Positions 1 through 12,776 of a stretch of DNA of 64,000 nucleotides are shown here, piece by piece (within the stretch, counting starts at the first letter, position 1; every line of letters starts with the position of its first letter). The position numbers were made by a program, and so were the translations under genes. The stretch comes from Collinsella sp. TF06-26 (GTDB lineage Bacteria; Actinomycetota; Coriobacteriia; Coriobacteriales; Coriobacteriaceae). The notes below the pieces were generated by a model. It was not told the origin of the DNA. It did not search any database and saw nothing but the letters and a program-made list of their open reading frames with translations. Location of the stretch: NCBI RefSeq assembly GCF_002232035.1, contig NZ_NKXR01000005.1, positions 1 through 64,000 of the forward strand, written 5' to 3'.

Positions 1-24
1 GTCCCGCGGGCCGCGAGGTGCGGT

Positions 25-4905
<4,881 letters not shown>

Positions 4906-5250
4906 TATTCTGGGCTTCGAGCCCGTCCGGTCCTCTCAGTCCATCGCTGATCGGTTCCGTTCGATTCATATGGTTCTGTATAGGAAAAGGAATTTCTCGG
5001 GGCCGCCTCTCGGCGGCCTTGCGAAAAACAAATCCAAGTTAGACCATTTCAAATGGTTCGATGTCTGCCCGGATGCGACACTGAATGTGTCCATCCTCGC
5101 AGTATCCGGTTCTCAAGGTGCACGCCTGGCGGCTGATCCGGTCCGACCGGGCCGCGCGGCAAGGAGATATATTGCCAGACCGGAGGGGCGCCGGGGGCGG
5201 GAATCGCGCACTCCATATTTTGTTCACAAATGAATAGGTCCCTCAGTCGC
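4906..5250 (-). promoter_or_regulatory. rRNA leader region
   Basis: Upstream leader of the rRNA operon. The minus strand carries a boxA-like actinobacterial leader motif, CTTGAGAACCGGATACT (5101-5117), and a strong GGCCGCC/GGCGGCC hairpin near 4999-5017. A second stem, CCTCAGT/ACTGAGG, lies near 5232-5251. I could not identify a convincing -35/-10 pair. No protein gene is supported here. Confidence 0.5.
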
Positions 5251-5430
5251 ATCACTGAGGTTAAAACTGAAGCATTGGCTTCTGATATTGGCGATGACCA
5301 GCTGGTTTATAGGTGTTAAGGCATCGGTCATCTCTGGAGCGCCACTTTACTCCAAAAGCATCAGCTATTTGTTTCCCGTCGGTAAAAGGCAGGTTTTGTT
5401 CGCCAAGCGTTCTTATATATAGAGAAGTTC

Positions 5431-5442
5431 GGGTTCGAACCC
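5431..5442 (+). repeat. isolated tRNA T-arm fragment
   Basis: GGGTTCGAACCC, a perfect T-stem/loop sequence in plus orientation without a tRNA around it. The following bases (TG, GGC, ACAAAAAAG, GGCC) resemble those after the second T-arm fragment at 5607-5618. The T-arm/terminator/tRNA-Lys-tail unit therefore looks duplicated, with a period near 177 bp. Confidence 0.6.
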
Positions 5443-5455
5443 GTGTCGCGGCAAC

Positions 5456-5489
5456 AAAAAAGCGGCCGGCATCCGCCAGTCGCTTTTTT
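5456..5489. terminator. bidirectional Rho-independent terminator
   Basis: AAAAAAGCG and CGCTTTTTT flank an inner GGC/GCC stem, giving a hairpin with a T-run in both directions. It probably ends readthrough from the tRNA-Lys side before the rRNA leader. Confidence 0.6.
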
Positions 5490-5496
5490 AGTCTAT

Positions 5497-5618
5497 GGTG
5501 GGCCGTCAGGGGTCCAGCCTGCTCCGCAGGCGGCCGCTGCGGCGCTTCGCGCCTTGCTCGCTGCGCTGGCAAACGCTCACGCGTTTACTCAGCTCCGCGC
5601 CCCGACGGGTTCGAACCC
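5497..5618. repeat. palindromic element nested between tRNA-Lys tail and T-arm fragment
   Basis: Left end, 5497-5513, copies the 3' tail of the adjacent tRNA-Lys (compare 5675-5691) and stops at the T-loop. It is followed by TCC and a series of short stems (CCTGC/GCAGG, GGCGCTTCGCGCC, AAACG/CGTTT). The right end is GCGCCCCGAC followed by GGGTTCGAACCC (5607-5618) in the opposite orientation to the tRNA. Related architectures lie beside tRNA-Gly and tRNA-Ser(CGA). I recognise no named family. Confidence 0.6.
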
Positions 5619-5631
5619 ATGAAAAGGCGAC

Positions 5632-5663
5632 AAAAAAGACGGCCAACCGAAGTTGACCGTCTC
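5632..5663 (-). terminator. terminator of tRNA-Lys
   Basis: On the minus strand GACGGTCAAC, TTCG and GTTGGCCGTC form a hairpin followed by TTTTTT, directly after the tRNA-Lys 3' end. Confidence 0.75.
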
Positions 5664-5676
5664 AACAATCTTTGGG

Positions 5677-5749
5677 TGGGCCGTCAGGGGTTCGAACCCT
5701 GGACCTTGGGATTAAAAGTCCCCTGCTCTGCCAGCTGAGCTAACGGCCC
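5677..5749 (-). tRNA. tRNA-Lys(TTT)
   Basis: The full cloverleaf is readable. Acceptor GGGCCGT pairs with ACGGCCC, the anticodon loop CTTTTAA gives UUU, and the T-arm is GGGTTCGAACCC. The discriminator A is followed by CCC rather than an encoded CCA. The truncated tail copy at 5497 does encode CCA. Confidence 0.96.
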
Positions 5750-5758
5750 GCGGGTGGC

Positions 5759-5787
5759 ATTGTACCACGGTCTGGGACTATTCCCAA
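5759..5787 (-). promoter_or_regulatory. candidate promoter of tRNA-Lys
   Basis: On the minus strand, TTGGGA (5782-5787), a 17-nt spacer, then TACAAT (5759-5764), ending 9 nt before the tRNA 5' end. It overlaps the 3' end of the upstream aminopeptidase gene. Confidence 0.55.
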
Positions 5788-7058
5788 CTCCATTGGCCGT
5801 TCTGGAAAATCACAACTTCACGTCCATCAGGCGTAATGCCCGTAATATCGATGTCGTCCGTGCCAATCATAAAATCGACGTGCGTGCTCGAGACGTTAAC
5901 GCCATGCTCCAGGAGCTCTTCCTTGGACATGTCATACCCACCCTCGATACATTCGGGGAAACCGACACCTAGCGCGAGATGGCAGCTGGCGTTCTCATCA
6001 TAGAGCGTGTCATAGAACAGAACGCCACTTTCACGGATCGGCGTGTTCTTGGAGATAAGCGCAACCTCACCCAGATGAGCGGCACCTTCATCGGTGTCAA
6101 TAATGCTCGCAAGCGTCGCCTTACCCACGCGGGCATCGTAGTCCACTACGCGGCCCGCCTCGAACTTGATCCAAAAATCATCGACCTTGTTGCCGTGGTG
6201 GATGAGCGGCATGGCCGAGTACACGATACCGTCAGCGCGCATGCGATCGGGCGAGGTGAAGACCTCCTCGGTGGGGATGTTGGGGAAGAAGGGATGACCG
6301 TCGGGGGTCTCACCCTTACCGCCGGCCCACTCATGGCCCTTCGTCATACCAATCGTCAGATCAGTTCCGTTCGAAGCGGTGTAGTGCAGGTAATCAAATT
6401 GATTATCGTTTAGAAAACGCAGGTTCTTTTCGAACGCCGCGTCATGAAGCTCCCAATCGCTCTCCGGGTCCTGGCCATCTGCGCGAGCGGTGTGCAGAAT
6501 CGCATTCCACAGCTTATAGATTGCGACCTCATCGGCGTCTCCCGGGAACACCTCACGCGCCCAAGCCACGACCGGAGCGCCGGCGATACACCACGGGTTG
6601 ATGTTGTAATCCAGTCCACGGCGGAAGACCTTGCACTGCGTATTCCTTGCCTTGGAAGCCGCGGCTGGCTTGGCGGGATCGATACCCTTGAGAGCTGCAG
6701 GGTCCGCACCCTCGATAAAGATAAAGCAGGCACCATCCTGGGCCAGGGAATCAAGCTGCAGGCGCTTCCACTCGGGCGTCTGCTCAAAATAGCTTTGCTC
6801 GACATGCTCGTACGTGAGCCTCGTCACGGCATCATCGGCCCAAATAACCGTCACGTGACCGGCACCGGAGGCATAGGCCTCCGCGACCACCACGCGCGCA
6901 AACGGCGCGCACTCGACCGGAGACTGAACGACAACCTCCTGGCCGGGCTTGACGTTTACGCCCTTGCGGACAACCAGGCGCGCATAGTTTTTAATCTTGG
7001 GCTCTAGGGCCTTCATGCCCTCCAGAGCCTCTTCGACCGTCAGGGCAGCTCGAATCAT
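5778..7058 (-). CDS. M29 family aminopeptidase
   Basis: A 426-residue cytosolic metallo-aminopeptidase of the AmpS/PepS type, which removes N-terminal residues from peptides using two metal ions. Family landmarks are visible: the NIPTEEVFTSPD block (260-271), GAAHLGE (325-331), CHLALG around His360, and HVDFMIGTDD near 393, which hold the expected Glu, Glu, His, His and Asp ligands. Length matches the family (about 410-430). I chose the ATG at 7058 because GGAG lies six bases upstream. The in-frame ATG at 7070 has no ribosome binding site. No signal peptide. It lies alone between a terminator and tRNA-Lys. Confidence 0.93.
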   Translation of the reverse strand: MIRAALTVEEALEGMKALEPKIKNYARLVVRKGVNVKPGQEVVVQSPVECAPFARVVVAEAYASGAGHVTVIWADDAVTRLTYEHVEQSYFEQTPEWKRLQLDSLAQDGACFIFIEGADPAALKGIDPAKPAAASKARNTQCKVFRRGLDYNINPWCIAGAPVVAWAREVFPGDADEVAIYKLWNAILHTARADGQDPESDWELHDAAFEKNLRFLNDNQFDYLHYTASNGTDLTIGMTKGHEWAGGKGETPDGHPFFPNIPTEEVFTSPDRMRADGIVYSAMPLIHHGNKVDDFWIKFEAGRVVDYDARVGKATLASIIDTDEGAAHLGEVALISKNTPIRESGVLFYDTLYDENASCHLALGVGFPECIEGGYDMSKEELLEHGVNVSSTHVDFMIGTDDIDITGITPDGREVVIFQNGQWSWE

Positions 7059-7086
7059 GTGCCACTCCATCTATCTATAGAACAGT

Positions 7087-7118
7087 AAAAAGACGCGCCG
7101 CAAAAACGACGCGCCTTA
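7087..7118 (-). terminator. terminator after the two-TM protein gene
   Basis: On the minus strand an 11-bp stem (AAGGCGCGTCG with CGGCGCGTCTT, two G-U pairs) with loop TTTTTG is followed by TTTTT. It closes the purC transcript. Confidence 0.75.
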
Positions 7119-7147
7119 TATCTTAGCGATAAGTATGCATGCAAACG

Positions 7148-7723
7148 CTACTTCTTCTTGGAGTCCTTCTTGTCCTCCTCGGCAGCCGAGCGCTCGATAA
7201 GGGCGTTGAGCTTGTTCTCGGACATGCCCTCGGCCTGCGTGCGGTACATGTTGCGCAGGGGACGAATACGAACGAAGTCGTAAATAAAGTCACCCAAAAT
7301 GACGACGTAGGACAAAACGATGCCGACCATCTGAACAGGGCTGGACACCATGCCAGCGGGAGCGAAGTACAGCGAAGCCCAAATGGCCACGACGAGCACC
7401 ATGCCGATAGCGAGCACGGCCCACCAAATACGGCGGCGCTTGGTGTAGTCCTCATCCTGCTTGAGAAGGATATTCGACACCGTGTAGATGCGATCCTCTC
7501 GGGCGCGCTGCTTGGCCTTGCGGGCGCGTTTTTCCTCCTTGGAAAGGCCTTCCAGGTTTTCGCCCTTCTCGAGCTCTTTGCGGCGTGCCTTGGATGATGC
7601 CGGCACGACGTGAACAGAGCTCGCTGCCTGACGGGCGGGCTTAGCGGATGCGGCGGACTTGCGCGCAACCCCGGTAACCTCGCGGGATTGCGTGCGCTTG
7701 TTCGTGGCGCTGCGGGTACTCAC
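7148..7723 (-). CDS. conserved two-TM membrane protein, DUF3043-like
   Basis: A 191-residue protein of unknown role. It has a basic, Lys/Arg/Ala-rich cytosolic N-terminus of about 95 residues, two hydrophobic segments (about 99-124 and 130-151), and a short charged C-tail ending in a Lys cluster. The layout resembles actinobacterial DUF3043 proteins, but I cannot confirm membership. It starts with GTG directly after the purC stop (TAAGTG); the ribosome binding site AAGGAG lies inside the end of purC, so the two are probably translationally coupled. The purine link may be positional only. Confidence 0.75.
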   Translation of the reverse strand: MSTRSATNKRTQSREVTGVARKSAASAKPARQAASSVHVVPASSKARRKELEKGENLEGLSKEEKRARKAKQRAREDRIYTVSNILLKQDEDYTKRRRIWWAVLAIGMVLVVAIWASLYFAPAGMVSSPVQMVGIVLSYVVILGDFIYDFVRIRPLRNMYRTQAEGMSENKLNALIERSAAEEDKKDSKKK

Positions 7724-8611
7724 TTACGCGTTCTCCTTCATGCTTGTGAACTGGGAGCCCGTGATGATCTGGAAGGCCTCGCGATAGCGCTCGGACGTGC
7801 CATCGATGACCTCGGCGGGCAGGTGCGGGGTCTCCCCCGTCATATCCCAGTTGGCTTTGAGCCAATTGCGGACGAATTGTTTGTCGTAGCTGGGCTGAAT
7901 CTTGCCCTCCTCGTAGCTGGCGGCAGGCCAGAAACGGCTGGAGTCGGGCGTGAGGCACTCGTCGATCAGCGTAACCTTGCCATCGATGACACCAAACTCG
8001 AACTTGGTGTCGGCGATGATGATGCCACGGGTCGCGGCGTACTCGGCAGCGGCCTTGTAGATCTTGAGAGACAGGTCGCGAATCTGCGTGGCGATGCCCT
8101 CGCCAACGATCTCGCAGCAACGCTCGAACGAGATGTTCTCGTCATGGTCACCGATCTCGGCCTTCGTGGACGGCGTGAACAGCGGCTCGGGAAGCTTGGA
8201 GGCCTCGGTCAGACCCTCGGGCAGCTGAATGCCGCAGACGGTGCCGTTCTCGTCATAGGTCTTCTTGCCCGAACCGGTCAGATAGCCGCGGACGATGCAC
8301 TCGATAGGAATCGTCTGGGCCTTCTTGACCAGCATGGCGCGGCCTGCGAGGTAGTCACGATACTCGGCAAACTCCTCGGGGAAATCCGCCGGGTCGATGG
8401 AAACGAGGTGGTTGGGAACGATGTCGGCAAACTTATCGAACCAGAATGCCGAGATGCGGTTGAGCACCTCTCCCTTAAACGGAATCTCGTCGGGAAGAAT
8501 GAAGTCGAACGCAGAAATGCGGTCGGTGGCGACCATCAGCAGGTTTTCACCGGTATCGTAGATATCACGAACCTTGCCACGGGAATCCGGACGACGCTCC
8601 ATCGTTGTCAC
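7724..8611 (-). CDS. purC: SAICAR synthetase
   Basis: Phosphoribosylaminoimidazole-succinocarboxamide synthase, 295 residues, joins aspartate to CAIR using ATP in purine synthesis. The N-terminal GKVRDIYD and ATDRISAFD blocks, the central SKKTYDE-type region and TSERYREAF at the C-terminus are typical of the family. I favour the GTG at 8611, where AAGGAG is eight bases upstream. The GTG at 8620 almost overlaps that site, and the ATG at 8602 is too far away. Other purine genes in the window (purB, purA, purD) are dispersed, so this is not a pur operon. Confidence 0.96.
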   Translation of the reverse strand: MTTMERRPDSRGKVRDIYDTGENLLMVATDRISAFDFILPDEIPFKGEVLNRISAFWFDKFADIVPNHLVSIDPADFPEEFAEYRDYLAGRAMLVKKAQTIPIECIVRGYLTGSGKKTYDENGTVCGIQLPEGLTEASKLPEPLFTPSTKAEIGDHDENISFERCCEIVGEGIATQIRDLSLKIYKAAAEYAATRGIIIADTKFEFGVIDGKVTLIDECLTPDSSRFWPAASYEEGKIQPSYDKQFVRNWLKANWDMTGETPHLPAEVIDGTSERYREAFQIITGSQFTSMKENA

Positions 8612-8720
8612 GTGAGTCACTCCTTACCAAAATACGACAGTAATGCGGGTTCTTTCCCGCACGTTTTCGCAAACCCGGAGCGGCAAGGACAAGACCCCTC
8701 CTTCACCGAGTAGCGAAAAG

Positions 8721-10286
8721 CTAGTGCTCCATTGTAGTAGATGCCGCGTCCGCCGTGTGCTCGCGTGGCAGATGAATCGTAAAAGTCGTACCCTTTCCAA
8801 GCTCCGACTCCACGGATATGTAGCCGTGATGACGCTCGACAATCTGCTTGGTCACGGCGAGGCCCACGCCCAGACCGCCCGCCTCACGGGCGCGGCTGGC
8901 GTCGGCACGCCAAAAACGACCAAAGATGCGCGACAAATCATCCTTGGCAATACCGATGCCCGTATCCGAAACCGCGATATCGACGTGCTTGCGGTCGCTG
9001 AGCACCGACACCACGACCCAACCCCCCTCGGGGGTATAGCGCATGGCGTTACTCAAAAGGTTGATGACGCATTGCGTGATCATGTCGGGATCTGCCTCGA
9101 CAACGTCATCGTGGCCCTGCGTCTCATCCGCAAAGCGCAAACGCAGGTCACGATCGGCAAACAGGCGCTCCTGGCCATTCACAATCGAACGCACAAACGG
9201 CACCATATCCACCGGCTCCAGGTTGAGCGGCGCGGTACTGTTTTCCATGCGCGACAGATCGAGCATCTGCTGCACCAGACGGGCCAGACGACGCGTCTCG
9301 GATGCAACGGTTTCCAGATGCTCGTCGTCGGTGGGATACACCCCATCCTGCATGGCTTCGACTGTCGCGAGCATGGCCATAAGCGGAGTACGAAGTTCGT
9401 GAGCCACGTCTGAGGTCAGGCGCTTCTCGTGTTTCATATCCTTCTCAAGCGAAGTGGCCATCTCATCGAAGGTCTCACCCAGCTGATCAATCTCGTCATC
9501 ACCGCGCAAACCAGTACGAGCGGACAGATCGCCATCGCGAATTTGCTTGGCCGTGCTCGTAATACGATGAATCGGCTTGGTGAGCATGCGCGACACGAGC
9601 GATCCGATAACGACCGAAATGCAGATTGCAACAACCGCGGCGAGGGCCATGGCGTTAAAGGTCTTCTCCCTAAATGCAGAATCCGCCTTGGTGAGCAAGG
9701 CATCGGAGCCGATGGCCCATAGCTTTACCTGTCCGACATGCTCGCCCGAAGACGTTATGATTTCGACGTTGGCAACGCTATCGGAGTCGGTTGGAGCAGA
9801 CGAGACCGGGCTATGCGATGCTTTTTTACCGCTCGAGCTGCTCGACGCCGATTCGCTCTCGCGCACATCGGCGGTCGCGCTTGCCGAAGGCCATGAGTCG
9901 TCATAGACGACAACGCCCTTCTTGTTGACGACCTGCATACTCAGGTCGTCGGATACCAAACTCGATGTCGCGACCGTGCGCAGCTCGCCCGCAGTCCAGT
10001 TGCCGTTTTCCTCATACGACGTCGCAAGCTTTTCGGCAGCAGAATTGGCGATCTCGACGATATTGGAGCGCGTGTAATCCGAAAAGACCGTGCCCCACAC
10101 AACAGAGACCACGCCCACCAGCACCAATACCGTCATGAGCGATGTCAGAGCAAAAGCAAGTGCCATGCGCGAGGGATAGCTCATCGTTGGCCGTGAATCG
10201 GAACGAGGCGTGTTCCAACTAGCCTTGGAACCCGCCTCGCTCTCCTGCTTGTGCTTTTGTCCGATTTCAAAGCGCGCAGGTGTCAT
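8721..10286 (-). CDS. membrane sensor histidine kinase (OmpR-partner type)
   Basis: 521 residues. A short cytosolic N-terminus, TM1 at about 44-68, an extracytoplasmic sensor with a Ser-rich stretch (to about 210), TM2 at about 216-236, then HAMP, HisKA and HATPase domains. The phosphorylated His is in SDVAHELRTPL. The N box is NLLSNAMRYTP, G1 is DTGIGI, the F box is FGRFWRAD and G2 is GGLGVGL. All catalytic boxes are intact. The gene follows its response regulator by 11 nt, so the pair is one operon. The signal sensed is not evident. Confidence 0.94.
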   Translation of the reverse strand: MTPARFEIGQKHKQESEAGSKASWNTPRSDSRPTMSYPSRMALAFALTSLMTVLVLVGVVSVVWGTVFSDYTRSNIVEIANSAAEKLATSYEENGNWTAGELRTVATSSLVSDDLSMQVVNKKGVVVYDDSWPSASATADVRESESASSSSSGKKASHSPVSSAPTDSDSVANVEIITSSGEHVGQVKLWAIGSDALLTKADSAFREKTFNAMALAAVVAICISVVIGSLVSRMLTKPIHRITSTAKQIRDGDLSARTGLRGDDEIDQLGETFDEMATSLEKDMKHEKRLTSDVAHELRTPLMAMLATVEAMQDGVYPTDDEHLETVASETRRLARLVQQMLDLSRMENSTAPLNLEPVDMVPFVRSIVNGQERLFADRDLRLRFADETQGHDDVVEADPDMITQCVINLLSNAMRYTPEGGWVVVSVLSDRKHVDIAVSDTGIGIAKDDLSRIFGRFWRADASRAREAGGLGVGLAVTKQIVERHHGYISVESELGKGTTFTIHLPREHTADAASTTMEH

Positions 10287-10297
10287 ATGTGATTTCC

Positions 10298-11020
10298 CTA
10301 TTTCTCGTCCGACTTATCGGTCTTGGCCGGAGCCTCGAAGCGATAGCCGACACCGTGGACGGTGTAGAGCCACTTGGGCTTCTTGGGATCATCGCCCAGC
10401 TTGGCGCGAAGGTTCTTCACGTGGCTATCGATGGTGCGCTCATAGCCCTCAAAGTCGTAGCCGAGCACCTTCTCGACCAGCTCCATGCGGTTGTAGACGC
10501 GACCGGGGTGACGGGCAAGCGTGGTGAGCAGCTTAAACTCGGAAGCCGTCAGGTCGACTTCCTTGCCCTCGACCAAAATCTTGTGGCCCGAGATATCGAT
10601 GACCAGATCGCCGAAGTCGAGTACCTCGACGGCTGGCTCGTCGGCCTGATGGGCACGGCGGAACAAGGCGCGTACGCGCGCGACAAGCTCGCGCGGCGAG
10701 AACGGCTTGATCAGATAGTCGTCGGCGCCGAGCTCAAGACCGATAATACGGTCCTCGATCTCGCCCTTGGCAGTCAGCATGATGATGGGGACATCCGAGG
10801 TATCGCGAATGGTGCGGCAAACGCGCTCGCCGGGGATCTTGGGGAGCATAAGGTCGAGCACGACCAGGTCAAACTGATGCTTCTCGAACTCCTCGATCGC
10901 GGACTGGCCGTCGCCGACACCCACAACCCAGTAGCCTTCGCGCTCGAGATAGGCAGCGACGGCGTCACGGATTGCCTTCTCATCCTCGACCAGCAGAATC
11001 TTTTTTGCATCTGAAGCCAT
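10298..11020 (-). CDS. OmpR/PhoB-family response regulator
   Basis: 240 residues. Receiver domain (about 8-125) with the acidic pair ED at 13-14 (VEDE), the phospho-acceptor Asp in LVVLDLMLP, the Thr in MLTAK and the Lys in LIKPF. The C-terminal winged helix (about 140-232) has the RTIDSHVKNLRAKLG recognition region. It is followed by its kinase. Start ATG 11020 has a G-rich site (AGGGGGG) eight bases upstream; the upstream TTG at 11041 has no good site. Function is transcriptional control of an unknown regulon. Confidence 0.94.
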   Translation of the reverse strand: MASDAKKILLVEDEKAIRDAVAAYLEREGYWVVGVGDGQSAIEEFEKHQFDLVVLDLMLPKIPGERVCRTIRDTSDVPIIMLTAKGEIEDRIIGLELGADDYLIKPFSPRELVARVRALFRRAHQADEPAVEVLDFGDLVIDISGHKILVEGKEVDLTASEFKLLTTLARHPGRVYNRMELVEKVLGYDFEGYERTIDSHVKNLRAKLGDDPKKPKWLYTVHGVGYRFEAPAKTDKSDEK

Positions 11021-11173
11021 AACACGGCCCCCCTGTCTCAATCAGCTAAGAACAAGCCCATTTTAACGCACCTGAGCCCGCCGGATGCCACTATGACGCG
11101 GCAGCTCGGCGGGCGGTACTCACAATTACAACGCGTTTATTCCCCTGTTGGCGCCTTTTTAACCCCTCTAAGC

Positions 11174-12385
11174 TTAAAGAGAGAATAGGCGTGCGGTGAC
11201 CGTCTCGGGTATACCCTGGCTGTTGCGCACCGTGGCGTACGTAAGGAATGAGTCCGATTTTCCCGCCGTAGCTGGATAATCGCCATATTCCAAAGCGCGG
11301 TCGGGCGACAACAGCGAGCCATAGGTCTTGGCAGAGGTGTCGATGAGAAAATGCGATGCCTGGACTTTAACCAGGTATTTATTTTTCCTTCCCGCAACGC
11401 ACGCGAGCGGCTCACGCGAAAGGAAGAGGTACGGCCCGCCCTCGTTACCGATATAGGTGCCCATATTGCCCAGGCTACCCACACCGTTATACGTCGCCTC
11501 AATGGAGAACACGAAGGTGTCGCCCATATACACGGCCTCGAAAGGCGAAACCGACGAAGGAAGCACCAGCTGAGCTCGCTTCGTATTGTTGCCGTCAGTC
11601 AGGTCGATCGCCGTCATACCGTAATAGACGCCCTCATCATTGTGCACGCGGGGCGAGATGGTCAGGATGCCGTCGCTCACACGCGGGGCGGATGCGAAGC
11701 GGCCCGTCGACTTCCAAATAGTCTCAGGCTTGGACTCGCTGGGCGACTGACGGCAGCAGTACGAATCGTTACTCGTCTTGCTGCCGCCGGACGAGGGCAT
11801 CTTATACCAGATGACCGACGACCCATACGCTGTGAAGAGCGGCGGATCGTAATTTTCGCCACCGCGATCGAGCTCGACAGCGTTGCCGGTAAGGGAGGAG
11901 CCTGCAAGGTTTTGCGCATAGAGTTTCCAAGACGCATTGGCAAAGTTCATCTCGACCCACGCGAACACGCCATCACCCGCGCGAACGTCGTAAAACGCAT
12001 AACCGGTTCCCTCAACGGGATCCTCGATAAGTGTGGTAAGCGAGCCATCGCCCAGGTTGAGCACACCAAGCGTATTGGCATGCAGGGCAGAAGCAGGCGC
12101 CATCATCGCGGCAGCGTAGTCGCCATCGCAGTAGTACAGCAGCGTGCCCAGCGGCAGCGTCCACGACGCCGCCGGCTCAAGATCGATATCAACAGCTTCG
12201 TACTCATCAGTGATCGAGACAATCTTCGAATCGTCCTTGATAACTTGCGGCTCGCCGGCGGCATCGTCGCTGGTGCCCGTTTTTTTCGAGCAACCGGCAA
12301 GCACCGTGGCAGCGCCCGCGGCAGCACCGCCGAGCACAAAGCCACGGCGCGATATTCCATTCTTGATGTGGTCGGCGATACCCAT
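11174..12385 (-). CDS. Tat-exported lipoprotein of unknown function
   Basis: 403 residues. The N-terminus has a twin-arginine motif (SRRGFVLGG, about residues 12-20) followed by an Ala/Gly-rich stretch and the lipobox LAGC, so it should be exported folded by Tat and lipid-anchored outside the membrane. The body is rich in Trp/Tyr/Gly blocks repeating roughly every 45 residues, suggestive of a beta-propeller, but I cannot assign a family. The ATG shares one base with the stop of the upstream TSCPD gene (TAATG), so translation is probably coupled. Confidence 0.85.
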   Translation of the reverse strand: MGIADHIKNGISRRGFVLGGAAAGAATVLAGCSKKTGTSDDAAGEPQVIKDDSKIVSITDEYEAVDIDLEPAASWTLPLGTLLYYCDGDYAAAMMAPASALHANTLGVLNLGDGSLTTLIEDPVEGTGYAFYDVRAGDGVFAWVEMNFANASWKLYAQNLAGSSLTGNAVELDRGGENYDPPLFTAYGSSVIWYKMPSSGGSKTSNDSYCCRQSPSESKPETIWKSTGRFASAPRVSDGILTISPRVHNDEGVYYGMTAIDLTDGNNTKRAQLVLPSSVSPFEAVYMGDTFVFSIEATYNGVGSLGNMGTYIGNEGGPYLFLSREPLACVAGRKNKYLVKVQASHFLIDTSAKTYGSLLSPDRALEYGDYPATAGKSDSFLTYATVRNSQGIPETVTARLFSL

Positions 12386-12648
12386 TAGGCGATCTCGGCG
12401 CGAGCGGCCTCGATAGCGCGCGTAAGCTGATCGGCGCAAGAGGTCTTTTTCATACCGCAGGTATTACCGGCGAGAACCTCGATTACGCGATCGGCAGGAG
12501 CACCCTCGACTAACTTGGAGATTGCCTTGAGATTGCCGTCACAGCCGCCGGTAAACTCAACGCCCAGCACCTTGCTGCCATCGTCAGAGAGATTGAGGTG
12601 AATATTGCGAGAGCATACACCCTGCGGCTTGTAATCAAACGAAATCAT
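12385..12648 (-). CDS. TSCPD domain protein (TIGR03905-like)
   Basis: 87 residues, cysteine-containing (C12, C36, C64, C71). It matches the small stand-alone TSCPD family related to the C-terminal tail of class II ribonucleotide reductases: GVCSRNI, FTGGCDGNL, and the terminal GNTCGMKKTSCADQL block. The role of these stand-alone copies is unknown; metal or thiol chemistry is likely. Start ATG 12648 has GAGGGG seven bases upstream. It is the first gene of a two-gene operon with the Tat lipoprotein. Confidence 0.85.
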   Translation of the reverse strand: MISFDYKPQGVCSRNIHLNLSDDGSKVLGVEFTGGCDGNLKAISKLVEGAPADRVIEVLAGNTCGMKKTSCADQLTRAIEAARAEIA

Positions 12649-12680
12649 GCGATCCCCTCTCAGAATGTTATTCGAGACGA

Positions 12681-12709
12681 CTATTATCCCCGTCTTTCCC
12701 TAAATGCAA
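12681..12709 (-). promoter_or_regulatory. candidate promoter of the TSCPD-lipoprotein operon
   Basis: On the minus strand, TTGCAT (12704-12709), a 17-nt spacer, then TAATAG (12681-12686). Confidence 0.45.
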
Positions 12710-12710
12710 C

Positions 12711-12752
12711 GAGGCGCTTTGCCGGCAACACACATTACCAGCAAAGCGCCCT
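12711..12752. terminator. hairpin after purB
   Basis: A GGCGCTTTGC-type stem (12712-12724 with 12738-12751, one mismatch) around a 12-14-nt loop, just past the purB stop. There is no clear T-run on either side, so termination or 3'-end protection is only a guess. Confidence 0.45.
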
Positions 12753-12776
12753 AAAAAGCTAACGTTATGCCCGAAC

